Shown here piece after piece: positions 9,303 through 17,786 of a DNA stretch of 61,860 nt. The stretch covers positions 1 through 61,860 of the forward strand of contig QQND01000006.1 of assembly GCA_003402745.1 (NCBI GenBank), in the 5' to 3' direction. Every line of letters starts with the position of its first letter. Within the stretch, counting starts at the first letter, position 1. The DNA comes from Verrucomicrobiota bacterium (lineage in GTDB: Bacteria > Verrucomicrobiota > Verrucomicrobiia > Chthoniobacterales > Chthoniobacteraceae). Under the pieces are notes generated by a model that saw only the letters and a program-made list of their open reading frames with translations, ran no database searches and was not told where the DNA came from. The position numbers were made by a program, and so were the translations under genes.

Positions 9303-9905
9303 ATGCGTTTGCTCGGGTTACTCGCTTCCGTCCTCGTCTGTTTCTCGGGGTGCGCTGGATACCACGTGGGCCCCGTCAAACCCGCGGCCATGCGCGAGAT
9401 CCGCACCATCGCCGTGCCCGCCTTCAAAAACAGCACGCTTGAACCCCGGCTGGAAGTGCTCGTGGCCAATGCCCTCATCCGACAGCTCCAGCAGGACGGC
9501 ACCTACAGGATCACCTCGGAACGGGATGCCGATGCCATTTTGGAGGGTTCCATCGAACGCATCGACCGTGTCCCGTCACGCGGGTCACGCAACAACTCAA
9601 GTTTGAACATCCTCGCCGACTTTTACCAGACCAGCGAATTCACGCTCAAACTCGCGCTCAATATCAAGCTGGTCGAAAAAAATTCGGGCAAAACTCTGGT
9701 CGAAAAAACAGTCAACGGGACGGCAAGTTTCTTCGTCAGCGGCGCAAACCCCCGTCCAGACGAGACTCAGCAAGTCTCGAATGACAGTCGAGTTGCGGCG
9801 CGCGGGCGCACCGCCAATGTCAACCGCGACGAGCGCCAGGCCGTCCCCCAGGCGGCCGAAGATGCCGCCACCCAGATCACGAGCTACCTGAGCGAAGGCT
9901 GGTAG
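9303..9905 (+). CDS. lptE: LPS-assembly lipoprotein, LptE-like
   Basis: Outer-membrane lipoprotein of about 200 residues that would plug the LptD translocon and aid LPS export. The N-terminus has a lipoprotein signal with lipobox FSGC (modified Cys at residue 17), followed by GYHVGP, the usual LptE/RlpB opening. The pattern IAVPAFKNSTLEPRLEVLV and the following beta-rich region fit the family. It starts six bases after the TPR gene, within the envelope operon. Assignment rests on pattern and context; divergent LptE proteins are hard to separate from other small lipoproteins by eye. Confidence 0.75.
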   Translation: MRLLGLLASVLVCFSGCAGYHVGPVKPAAMREIRTIAVPAFKNSTLEPRLEVLVANALIRQLQQDGTYRITSERDADAILEGSIERIDRVPSRGSRNNSSLNILADFYQTSEFTLKLALNIKLVEKNSGKTLVEKTVNGTASFFVSGANPRPDETQQVSNDSRVAARGRTANVNRDERQAVPQAAEDAATQITSYLSEGW

Positions 9906-9916
9906 CCCCCCCGCCC

Positions 9917-10585
9917 GTGCTTTACCTCGTTGCAACCCCCATCGGCAATCTCGGGGACATGTCCGCCCGGGCCATTGAAGTCCTTCGCACCGTGGACATC
10001 GTCGCAGCCGAGGATACCCGCCACTCGGGAAATCTCCTGCGCCATTTCGGCATCCAGGCCCGCATGGTGTCCTGCCATGCCCACAACGAAGCCCGGCGCA
10101 CCGCCGAACTCACCCTCGAGCTCAAAGCGGGACGGTCCGTCGCCCTGATCAGCGACGCGGGTTTGCCAGGCATCTCCGACCCGGGCCACCGCCTTCTGCG
10201 CTCCTGCATTCAGGAGAAAATCCCCTACACCGTCATCCCCGGACCCAGCGCCGTCCTCACCGCCCTCGTCGGTTCCGGCTTTGACTCCACGCGCTTTTTC
10301 TTCGGCGGCTTTCTACCCGTCAAAAGCGGCGGCCGCGAACGTGAAATCACTGCAGCCGGCCTCCGCGAAGAAACCACCGTTGTCTTCGAATCCCCCCACC
10401 GCATTCTCAAAACCCTCGAAGCCTGCTCCCGCCTTCTACCCGAACGTCAAATTTGCGTCGCCCGGGAGCTCACTAAACAGTTCGAAGAATACCGCCGCGG
10501 TTTGCCCGCGGAATTGCTGGCCCACTACACAGCGCACCCGGCCAAGGGGGAAATAGCCCTGGTCATCGCCGGCGCCGAAGACTAG
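9917..10585 (+). CDS. rsmI: 16S rRNA (cytidine-1402-2'-O)-methyltransferase, short form
   Basis: SAM-dependent tetrapyrrole-methylase-fold enzyme that 2'-O-methylates C1402 in the decoding centre of 16S rRNA. The N-terminal YLVATPIGNLGDMSARA and VAAEDTRHSGNLL motifs are diagnostic, followed by ALISDAGLPGISDPG and the PGPSAVLTAL segment. It uses a GTG start 12 bases after the lptE stop. At 222 residues it is about 50-60 shorter than E. coli RsmI and ends just after the methylase fold, so the small C-terminal domain is absent. It converges on thiS; the stop codons overlap. Confidence 0.92.
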   Translation: MLYLVATPIGNLGDMSARAIEVLRTVDIVAAEDTRHSGNLLRHFGIQARMVSCHAHNEARRTAELTLELKAGRSVALISDAGLPGISDPGHRLLRSCIQEKIPYTVIPGPSAVLTALVGSGFDSTRFFFGGFLPVKSGGREREITAAGLREETTVVFESPHRILKTLEACSRLLPERQICVARELTKQFEEYRRGLPAELLAHYTAHPAKGEIALVIAGAED

Positions 10586-10782
10586 CCGCCCGCCACAATC
10601 CGAATCATCTCCAGGCGGTCCCCTTCCTGAAGAACACCCTCCGACCACTCCGCCCGTCTCAACGCAACGCCATTGTGCTCCACGAGGATGACCGGTGCCG
10701 GCAGCCCCAATTCCTCCACCAGTTCCGCGACCGTCGCAGCCCGGATCTCCGTCCGATTCTCACCGTTGATGAACAGGGTCAC
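10582..10782 (-). CDS. thiS: Thiamine biosynthesis sulfur-carrier protein
   Basis: Ubiquitin-like sulfur carrier of 66 residues. It ends in the diagnostic Gly-Gly (IRIVAGG), which is adenylated and thiocarboxylated to deliver sulfur to the thiazole of thiamine. The start is a GTG overlapping the thiH stop (GTGA) and preceded by a strong GGGGAGG ribosome site. Longer readings of this frame run through thiH out of frame and are not real. ThiG and ThiF, its usual partners, are not in the window. Confidence 0.9.
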   Translation of the reverse strand: MTLFINGENRTEIRAATVAELVEELGLPAPVILVEHNGVALRRAEWSEGVLQEGDRLEMIRIVAGG

Positions 10783-11900
10783 GCCACACCTCCCCGCATA
10801 ATCGCCGGATCCCAATCCTTCCACACCGCCTCCAGCCCGCCCCGCTCCAACGCCGCGGCGACTTCCGCCGGCGAACGTTCGTCCGCAATCGCAAACTGTT
10901 CGGTGGCCCCCCCAGCTTTGGCGTCCTCCGCCAGCGCCACCTGCCGCCCCCCCACCGTGTGGTGGAGCGCTTCCTTCCCCTGCCCCGTATAGCCGCCGGG
11001 TTCCGTGTGGCTGCCGGCACTCATCATCGTCACTCCCAGCGGCACCAGGGCGTCCCTCAACCATGCCGGCTCCCGGGTGCTCATCACGATGCCCACTTGG
11101 GGAAAACACATCCGAAACGCACACTGTAGCTGGGTAAAATCCCGGTCGCCCATAGAGTGAAGCGGTTCGAACTCTCCCGCACACGGGCGCAGGCGCGGGA
11201 GGGCCACGGTCAGTTGCGCCTTCCAGCAACGCCGCAACAGGTGCTCCAGATGGCGCGCAAGCGCAAGCGCTTCCTGCCTCCAGGGACACAGCCCGAACAA
11301 CGCCCCAATCCCGATCCTGCGGAACCCAGCGTCATAACCGCGCTCGGGGCATCCCAGCCGCCAGGCGTAGTCCTTTTTCGGACCAGCGACGTGGATTTTT
11401 GCGTAGTGCTCCGGGTCGTAGGTCTCCTGATAGACCACCAACGCCTCCGCTCCCGCCCCAACCATCCGGCGATACTCCTCGGTATCCAGGGGCGCCACCT
11501 CCAGAGCCACCGAGGGCACCTCAGCCGCGATGGCTTCAATGCACTTCTCAAGATACCCGTGCGACACAAACTTGGGATGTTCCCCGGCCACGAGCAGGAG
11601 ACTCCGGAACCCCTGAGCCTTGAGATGCCGCGCTTCGGCCACCACCTGTGCCACCTCCAGGGTCACTCGCACGATGGCGTTTTCCCGGGAAAACCCGCAA
11701 TAGGTGCAGGAATTGATGCACTCGTTGGAAAGGTACACCGGCGCGAACATCCGCACGGTCTTTCCAAAATTCTGGCGGGTCAAAAGCGCTGCCTCCCGCG
11801 CCATGCGCTCCAGGCCGGCGTCCTCCACCGGCGCAAGCAAGGCGGCGAAACGCCGGAGCACAGGCGAGGGGGTGGAGGGATCAGGATTCCAGAAAGTCAT
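10779..11900 (-). CDS. thiH: 2-iminoacetate synthase (radical SAM)
   Basis: Radical SAM tyrosine lyase that makes dehydroglycine for thiazole synthesis. It has 373 residues, with the [4Fe-4S] motif CINSCTYC at C61, C65 and C68 and the expected C-terminal block MSAGSHTEPGGY. I use ATG 11900; an in-frame ATG at 11936 would add 12 residues. It overlaps thiS by four bases in the order thiH-thiS. Using ThiH rather than the glycine oxidase ThiO suggests thiamine synthesis that works at low oxygen. I saw no THI-box riboswitch in the 170 bases upstream. Confidence 0.92.
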   Translation of the reverse strand: MTFWNPDPSTPSPVLRRFAALLAPVEDAGLERMAREAALLTRQNFGKTVRMFAPVYLSNECINSCTYCGFSRENAIVRVTLEVAQVVAEARHLKAQGFRSLLLVAGEHPKFVSHGYLEKCIEAIAAEVPSVALEVAPLDTEEYRRMVGAGAEALVVYQETYDPEHYAKIHVAGPKKDYAWRLGCPERGYDAGFRRIGIGALFGLCPWRQEALALARHLEHLLRRCWKAQLTVALPRLRPCAGEFEPLHSMGDRDFTQLQCAFRMCFPQVGIVMSTREPAWLRDALVPLGVTMMSAGSHTEPGGYTGQGKEALHHTVGGRQVALAEDAKAGGATEQFAIADERSPAEVAAALERGGLEAVWKDWDPAIMRGGVA

Positions 11901-12072
11901 TGGGGTGCGAGCTTGGGAAGCTTGCCTGAGGAACATCGGGATGTCCACCGGCACAGAGGGCTCCGGGGGGGCTCCCCCGAAAAAAGGACCCCTCCGGCAA
12001 TAAAAAACAACAGTCGCCGTGCTTCTTCCTCGCCGGTGTGCTATCCTTATAAAAGGAAGGATCGAGAACAGC

Positions 12073-12516
12073 ATGAACGAGGAACAACTACAGGCCCTGT
12101 ACATGGAAACTCTTGCCGAGGAGGGATATCGTCCCAAACTGGACGAGGATAACGACATCATCTTCAAGGCGGAAGGGCGGACGCTCTACATCCGGATGTA
12201 TTCTGACGACACGGAGTACTTCCAGCTGGTCCTCCCCAACTTCTGGAAAATCGAGTCTGAGGAGGAGCGGGAATTGGCCCTCATCGCCGCCAACCACGCG
12301 ACGCGCGTCACCAAGGTTGCCAAGGTCTTCGTCACCAAGGCCAATACGTGCGCCAGCATCGAGATGTTCCTGCCGGACCCCTCCCTGTTTGGCAAAGTCA
12401 TCAACCGGGCCGTGGCCGCGCTCCGCAACGGGGCAGAACATTTTGCCGAAAAGATGCAGGACCTCGAGTATACCGAGGAAGACGAACCCTCGGAGTTCGG
12501 CGAATCCGAAGAATAA
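12073..12516 (+). CDS. YbjN-like (type III secretion chaperone-fold) protein
   Basis: A 147-residue acidic soluble protein resembling the YbjN family, whose fold is shared with type III secretion chaperones. Conserved features are the N-terminal helix, FKAEGRTLYIRMYSDDTEYF with alternating beta-strand pattern, and a C-terminal helix ending in a Glu-rich tail. ATG 12073 is preferred over 12019, because the intervening 18 residues are basic and unlike the family. It diverges from thiH. YbjN members affect motility and stress responses in enterobacteria; no specific role can be assigned here. Confidence 0.6.
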   Translation: MNEEQLQALYMETLAEEGYRPKLDEDNDIIFKAEGRTLYIRMYSDDTEYFQLVLPNFWKIESEEERELALIAANHATRVTKVAKVFVTKANTCASIEMFLPDPSLFGKVINRAVAALRNGAEHFAEKMQDLEYTEEDEPSEFGESEE

Positions 12517-12723
12517 ACTGGGAGTTCTTCAGAGCCCCCCGTTGACCTTTCACGTTCGTCATTCGTCATTCGTCATTCCCCACTTGCCCCTTCCCATGGA
12601 CCAGGGGGGCGGAGGGTGCGCGCGCCAGGCCCAGTCCACCGCTTGGGCGGGGCTTGGAAGCGTTTGTTTTTGCTTTTCGCCCCTTTTCCGCCTTTTTAAA
12701 GACCAGTTATTTGATCGTTTTGT

Positions 12724-14061
12724 ATGAAAGCTCCGCGCATCCAACCCAGTTCCCGTCTCAACGGTGTTAAGTATGAAATTCGGGGGCCTCTGGCACGCCG
12801 CGCTAGCGAGTTGGAAAAAGCCGGATACGAAATCATCAAACTGAACATCGGCAACCCGGGGGCCTTCGGCTTCCGCGCCCCGGAAACGATGCGGTTGGCG
12901 ATGATCGAAAACCTCCGCGAAGCGGATGCTTATTGCTACCAGAAAGGCATCTTTCCCGCCCGCGAGGCTGTGGTCATGCAGCAGCAAAGCCGCGGGGTCT
13001 TCGACGTCACCGCCGATGACGTTTTCATGGGCAACGGGGTTTCCGAGCTCATCCTGTTCTGCCTCTCCGCCCTGCTCGAAGCGGGGGACGAGGTGCTCAT
13101 TCCCAGCCCCGACTACCCCCTCTGGACGGCAGCCACGATCCTTCACTCCGGAAAGGCCGTGCATTATCCCTGCCCCCCGGACCGTGGCTTCGTCCCGGAC
13201 CCGGAGGAAATCCGCAGCCTGATCACGGACCGGACCCGTGCCATTGTGGTGATCAACCCCAACAACCCGACGGGTGCGGTCTACCCCTTGGAAACGCTGA
13301 AGGCCATTGCCCGGCTTGCGGAGGAGCACCGGTTGCTTGTTTTTTCGGATGAAATCTACGATCAGGTGACCTTTGACGGCGCCGAGCACGTGCCCTTGGC
13401 GACGCTGGTCAAAAAGACGCTTTGCGCCACTTTTGGGGGCCTCTCCAAGGTCTATCGCGCCTGTGGTTTCCGTGTAGGCTGGGTGAGTTTTTCAGGGGAA
13501 AAAGGCGGCGCCCTGGAGTACCTCCAAGCCCTTGAACTGCTGGCCAGCCTCCGGCTCTGTTCAAACGTCCCGGGCCAGTGGGCGGTGCAGACCGCCCTTG
13601 GGGGGAAGCAGTCGATCACCGATCTGACCAGACCCGGCGGCCGCCTCTGGAAAACGCGCCAGGCCATTCTGGACGCCGTCGCTGAATCTCCTTATCTGAC
13701 CGTCCAAGCTCCGGAAGGGGCCATGTACGCGTTTGTTGGCGTCAAAAACGACGTCCTCCCCAACTTCGACGACCAGAAATTCGCCCTCGAGTTGCTGGAG
13801 CGTAAACACGTGCTTCTCGCCCCAGGCACGAGCTTCAACGTCCCCTACAAAAACTATTTCCGCGTCACCCTGCTTCCCGACTGGGAAACCATGAGGGAAG
13901 TCTTCGGCCGGATTCACGATTTGCTCCGGGAACAATACAACCAGACCAACCACATCCACGACACCCCACGGAGCGCGGAGCCTGGCCCGGTCCCCCAGCC
14001 ACCCTTAAAAACCGCCCCAGGAGAGACGTTGCCAGACGACGACTCCGTCGAGGCGCACTAA
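12724..14061 (+). CDS. alaA: Alanine-synthesising aminotransferase, AlaA type
   Basis: PLP-dependent class I/II aminotransferase, probably glutamate-pyruvate transaminase. It aligns along its length with E. coli AlaA: KLNIGNPGAFGF near residue 39, the YPLWTAA segment, INPNNPTGAVYP, and FGGLSKVYRACGFR with the PLP lysine at K242. The 445 residues exceed AlaA (about 405) by a Pro/Glu-rich C-terminal tail of about 40 residues that looks disordered. It is probably monocistronic: a 207-base gap separates it from the YbjN-like gene. Confidence 0.88.
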   Translation: MKAPRIQPSSRLNGVKYEIRGPLARRASELEKAGYEIIKLNIGNPGAFGFRAPETMRLAMIENLREADAYCYQKGIFPAREAVVMQQQSRGVFDVTADDVFMGNGVSELILFCLSALLEAGDEVLIPSPDYPLWTAATILHSGKAVHYPCPPDRGFVPDPEEIRSLITDRTRAIVVINPNNPTGAVYPLETLKAIARLAEEHRLLVFSDEIYDQVTFDGAEHVPLATLVKKTLCATFGGLSKVYRACGFRVGWVSFSGEKGGALEYLQALELLASLRLCSNVPGQWAVQTALGGKQSITDLTRPGGRLWKTRQAILDAVAESPYLTVQAPEGAMYAFVGVKNDVLPNFDDQKFALELLERKHVLLAPGTSFNVPYKNYFRVTLLPDWETMREVFGRIHDLLREQYNQTNHIHDTPRSAEPGPVPQPPLKTAPGETLPDDDSVEAH

Positions 14062-14251
14062 ATCGAGAGCCGGGAGGTTCGTTAATCGCCCACCTCAAGA
14101 CCTCCCAGTGGGATGCGAGGCGCCCCGCGTATGCCCCCGCGGATCATGAGTTGCTTTCAACTCGAGGCTGCCTCCAGCGTCCGCATAAGGGACTTGAAAA
14201 CCTCTTTATCCAGAGGAAATTACAACAGAGGTTCTCAGATGCTCTGCTTCT

Positions 14252-15382
14252 TTATCGACCCTCCGTTCGCAAGTAGGCCCCGCAACTCTCTCTCACCATC
14301 AGACGCGGAGTTAACAACAGGCTGCGCGCTGGCAGCGTTGTCACCGCCATGCGTTCTCGCATCGCGTGAAACGCCGTCAACGCTATGTCCCGGCAAGGCT
14401 GCTGCACGGTCGTCAGCGGCACCGTGAGCAGCGTGGCAAAACGCACGTCGTCAAATCCAACCAACCGCAACTCCGAAGGAACCCGCACCCCGAGACGCGT
14501 CAGCGTTTGCAACAAATGAGCCGCCGTGTGGTCGTTTGCACAAATCACCGCATCGTACGGCCGCCCCGCGACCAGACTCCTCACCAACTTGGCATCGCCG
14601 GGATCCCCCTCGTGAAAAAAATCGCGTCCAACCGCCAACCGGTGGGCCAGGATCGCTGCTCTTGCACCCGCATGCCGCGCCGCCACAGTGCTCGCTGAAA
14701 ATGGCCGCGCTACGAAGGCCAGCCTCTTTAACCCAAGCTTCAGAAGGTGTTCCGCCAGAAGGTAGCCTCCTGCAAAATTGTCAATGCCCACAAGATCAAA
14801 ACTGCTGCGCTTCGGAAACGGGCAAACATCGCGGTCCAGTAGGACCACCGGAATTCCGGCGTGACTGAGCCGCTCCGTAATCCGCCGGTTGGCTGCTTCG
14901 TTGTCCCCCGTGTGCTCCAACGGTGCAAAAAAAACACCTGAAACCCCGGTGCCGATGTAGCGCGTGCAGAGGTCCTCGGCTTCCTCAATGCTCATGCCCT
15001 TCCCGGTCATCGGCCCCACACTCCCTCCCCAGTGCATCCCTAATTCATGAACCCGCGCGAGACTCGCCAGTTCCCCGCAAATGACATCGAAAATCTCCAC
15101 CTGGCCCAGCCCTGGCACGATCAGACCCATTTGCCGGACCCCTTGGGACCCATGCACCGCCCCGCGCTCCCGACGCAGATAGGTACCCGAGCCCGCCCGC
15201 CGCTCCAAAAACCCCTTCAGCTTCAGTTCCTGCAGCGCCCGGGCCACCGTGGGCCGCGACGCCCCAAACCGCTTCACCAACTGCGCCTCGCTCGGGAGGC
15301 GGGCCGCATGGTCGTGCTTACCCTCGAGAATCTCGGCGAGCAGCTCCTGTTGGACTTTCAAATAAAGAGGCTGGTTTTTCAT
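14252..15382 (-). CDS. GntR-HTH/LacI-type ligand-binding transcriptional regulator
   Basis: A 376-residue regulator like Bacillus AraR: an N-terminal GntR-family winged helix (about residues 1-70, with LPSEAQLVKRFGASRPTVARA) joined to a periplasmic-binding-protein-like LacI/GalR domain (about 85-365, including GIDNFAGGYLLAEHLL and VICANDHTAA). It should bind a sugar or sugar derivative and control the divergent locus beginning at 15498. The start is ATG 15382; a TTG nine bases earlier is also in frame. Repressor action is the usual mode for this architecture but is inferred. Confidence 0.88.
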   Translation of the reverse strand: MKNQPLYLKVQQELLAEILEGKHDHAARLPSEAQLVKRFGASRPTVARALQELKLKGFLERRAGSGTYLRRERGAVHGSQGVRQMGLIVPGLGQVEIFDVICGELASLARVHELGMHWGGSVGPMTGKGMSIEEAEDLCTRYIGTGVSGVFFAPLEHTGDNEAANRRITERLSHAGIPVVLLDRDVCPFPKRSSFDLVGIDNFAGGYLLAEHLLKLGLKRLAFVARPFSASTVAARHAGARAAILAHRLAVGRDFFHEGDPGDAKLVRSLVAGRPYDAVICANDHTAAHLLQTLTRLGVRVPSELRLVGFDDVRFATLLTVPLTTVQQPCRDIALTAFHAMRERMAVTTLPARSLLLTPRLMVRESCGAYLRTEGR

Positions 15383-15497
15383 CGAGCGCAAGCTGTCCTT
15401 ACAAGCTGCTGACCTGTATTAGCAAGTTTCTAACGCATCTTGACGCCATCTCTTCCCTCCCGCCACTCCCTCCCTCTATCCTAAAGCCCACCCTCTC
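15383..15497. promoter_or_regulatory. Divergent control region of the sugar-uptake locus
   Basis: The 115-base space between the divergent regulator and the first sugar-locus gene. A weak inverted pair TACA (15400-15403) / TGTA (15415-15418) and a repeated CAAGCTG lie next to the regulator start and are possible operator elements. No convincing long palindrome is present. Its role as the control region follows from the divergent arrangement. Confidence 0.35.
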
Positions 15498-16772
15498 ATG
15501 CACAACCTCCTCCTCCCGCGCTGCATCCTTCCACTGGCCTCCTCCCTGATGATTCTCCCAATCTCCCTTGTCCAGGCTGCCGCTCCCAGCGCAGCCGGCT
15601 CCGACAAGGACGCGGGTTCGCTGAAGCCTCTCCACGGGCAGCCCAGTTTCGTGTTCTCCACCAAAGAGGTCGAGGTCGCCGTCACCCAACTGGGCGCGCA
15701 CATGGCTCCTGTCACCTTCTTCCGCGACAGCAAACACCCCGTGCAGCCGTATCACATCAGTCCGTGGCAGGATGAGCCGCCCGCCGCCATGCCTGCCCCC
15801 GTACTTGTCCCGCTCCGGGGCGACTTTTTCTGCCTCCCCTTCGGTGGAAACAGCGACTCGCTCGATGGCGAAAAACACCCGCCCCATGGCGAAATCGTCG
15901 GAGCCCCCTGGACATTCGTTGGAAAGCGCTCCTCAGGCGATGTCACCACTCTCTCTCTTGCCTTTACTCCGACGGCGCGCAAAGGGCGCATCAACAAGGA
16001 GCTTTCACTGGTCTCCGGCCACAACGTCCTTTATTCCAGCCATACGATCGAAGGTTTCGCGGGACGCACCCCGCTCGGTCACCATGCCACCCTCGCGATG
16101 CCGGAAAAAGAGGGCTCTGTCAGGATTGCCACCAGCCCTTTCAGCTTCGGTATGACTTGTCCCGGCATGTTCAGCGAGCCCAGCCAGCGCGAGTACCAGT
16201 CTCTCCTTCCCGGCGCAAAATGGACGGATCTCTCCAAAGTCCCCGCCGCTTGGAAGAACGCGCCCGATGCCGACCTCTCACGATTGCCCTCCCGCCAGGG
16301 ATTCGCCGACCTCGTTCAGATCAACAGCCAGTCTTGGGAACAAACAGGCGGACCCGCCTGGACAACCGCCACCTACAGCGACGCGGGCTACGTGTGGTTC
16401 TCGCTCAAAGACCAGAGCGTTTTGCGCAGCACGGTTTTCTGGATCGAGAACCACGGCCGTCACGGGCACCCATGGAACGGGCGTAACAATTGCCTTGGCC
16501 TCGAGGATGTCACAGCACACTTCGCCGACGGCCTGGTGCCCTCCACCCGCGACAACGTCCTCACCCGTGAAGGCGTCCCAACCACAGTCGAACTCACCGC
16601 TGCCAAGCCGACGATGGTGAATTACATCCAGGGCGTGGCCCGCATCCCAGAGGGATTCGAAAATGTGCAGAGCCTCGAATTCAAGCCGGGGGAAGTCACC
16701 TTCGTCTCCACCACTGGCAAGCGCGTCACCGCACCCGTGCGCCACGAGTTCCTGAAAACAGGAAAACTCTAA
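15498..16772 (+). CDS. Exported aldose 1-epimerase-like (galactose mutarotase fold) protein
   Basis: A 424-residue protein with a signal peptide (about residues 1-27) and a pattern like the aldose-epimerase/DUF4380-type beta-sandwich: VTQLGAHMAPVTFF near residue 58, then alternating strands with conserved His/Trp positions (HPPHGEIVGAPW, about 129-140; HGRHGHPWNG, about 320-329). Likely acts on a carbohydrate in the periplasm, perhaps preparing the ligand for the ABC transporter encoded next. Catalytic residues cannot be assigned with confidence. It is the first gene of the operon, opposite the GntR/LacI regulator. Confidence 0.6.
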   Translation: MHNLLLPRCILPLASSLMILPISLVQAAAPSAAGSDKDAGSLKPLHGQPSFVFSTKEVEVAVTQLGAHMAPVTFFRDSKHPVQPYHISPWQDEPPAAMPAPVLVPLRGDFFCLPFGGNSDSLDGEKHPPHGEIVGAPWTFVGKRSSGDVTTLSLAFTPTARKGRINKELSLVSGHNVLYSSHTIEGFAGRTPLGHHATLAMPEKEGSVRIATSPFSFGMTCPGMFSEPSQREYQSLLPGAKWTDLSKVPAAWKNAPDADLSRLPSRQGFADLVQINSQSWEQTGGPAWTTATYSDAGYVWFSLKDQSVLRSTVFWIENHGRHGHPWNGRNNCLGLEDVTAHFADGLVPSTRDNVLTREGVPTTVELTAAKPTMVNYIQGVARIPEGFENVQSLEFKPGEVTFVSTTGKRVTAPVRHEFLKTGKL

Positions 16773-16804
16773 CCGACTCCGCAATCATTAATTGCAACCA
16801 TTTC

Positions 16805-17779
16805 GTGAAAACACATCTCCTCTCACACACCCTCTGCCTAGCCGCGGTTCTTCTCACAAGCTGCAACAAGCCAGCCCAGCCGGAAGCCAAACCATCCGCC
16901 GCCCAAACCCAGGGGACAATCGGCGTCTCCCTGCTCACCCTCGACAATCCGTTCTTCAAAACCATCGGCGACACCATCGCCTCCGAAGGTCTCAAACATA
17001 ACTACACCACGGTGCTGGTGAGCGGCGACAAGGACGTTGCAAAGCAGAGCAACCAAATCAAGGACTTCATCGTCAAGAAAGTCAGCGCCATCGTCCTGAG
17101 TCCGTGTGACTCAAAATCGATCGTGCCCGTCATCCAAGAGGCCAACGCAGCCGGCATCCCCGTCTTCACCGTCGACGTTCCCTGCAACGAACCCGGCGTG
17201 AAAATCGCCACCCAGATCGCCACGGACAATCTCGGCGGCGGAAAAGAAGCGGCGTACGCCATGATCGAAGCCCTTGGAGAAGCCGGAGGCAAAATTGCCG
17301 TTCTCCATTTTAAACAAGTCGAGTCCTGCCAGCTCCGCGTCCGCGGCTTTACCGAGGTCATCAATGCCCACAATAATTCGGGCAAACCCCGGATCGACGT
17401 TGTTGCCGAACTCGAAAGCGGCGGCGCAAAAGACGCAGGGTTCAAGGCGGCCGAAGACGTCCTTCAATCCCACGCAGATCTCCGCGGCATTTTTGCCATC
17501 AACGACCCCGCCGCGCTCGGCGCACGGGCCGCGATTGAAAAGGCCGGCAAAACGCAGCAGCTCGTCATTGTAGGCTTCGACGGCCAGCCCGAAGGCAAGC
17601 AGGCCATCAAGGATGGCAAAATCTACGCAGATCCGATCCAGTTTCCCGACAAGATGGGCGTCCAAATCGTCGATGCGATCCTCCGCCACTCCAAGGGCGA
17701 GTCTCTGCCACCGCAGTTCCTCATCCCTACCAGCCTCTACCGGAAGGTGGACGCCGAGAAGGATCCCTCCCTCAAATAA
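16805..17779 (+). CDS. Sugar ABC transporter substrate-binding lipoprotein (ribose/autoinducer-2 class)
   Basis: A 324-residue periplasmic sugar-binding protein of the RbsB class. It has a lipoprotein signal with lipobox LTSC (modified Cys at residue 19), then the usual opening IGVSLLTLDNPFFKTIGDTI, and the hinge/ligand segments SPCDSKSIVPVI and INDPAALGA. A GTG start is used. The ATPase and permease genes follow after an intervening dehydrogenase gene. The ligand is unknown: the family covers ribose, xylose, allose, inositol and others. Confidence 0.9.
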   Translation: MKTHLLSHTLCLAAVLLTSCNKPAQPEAKPSAAQTQGTIGVSLLTLDNPFFKTIGDTIASEGLKHNYTTVLVSGDKDVAKQSNQIKDFIVKKVSAIVLSPCDSKSIVPVIQEANAAGIPVFTVDVPCNEPGVKIATQIATDNLGGGKEAAYAMIEALGEAGGKIAVLHFKQVESCQLRVRGFTEVINAHNNSGKPRIDVVAELESGGAKDAGFKAAEDVLQSHADLRGIFAINDPAALGARAAIEKAGKTQQLVIVGFDGQPEGKQAIKDGKIYADPIQFPDKMGVQIVDAILRHSKGESLPPQFLIPTSLYRKVDAEKDPSLK

Positions 17780-17786
17780 GCCTCGT

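Noticed and set aside
11966-11984. GC-rich hairpin next to an A-run, considered as a terminator
   Set aside because: The T-run on the - strand lies before, not after, the stem, and the + strand has A residues after it, so it does not fit an intrinsic terminator in either direction.
11901-12072. Possible thiamine riboswitch upstream of thiH
   Set aside because: No CTGAGA or ACCTGATCTGGATAATGCCAGCG-like elements were found.
11157-12152. 331-codon + strand frame opposite thiH
   Set aside because: Its composition is Arg/His/Pro-rich with no domain, and thiH on the other strand is certain.
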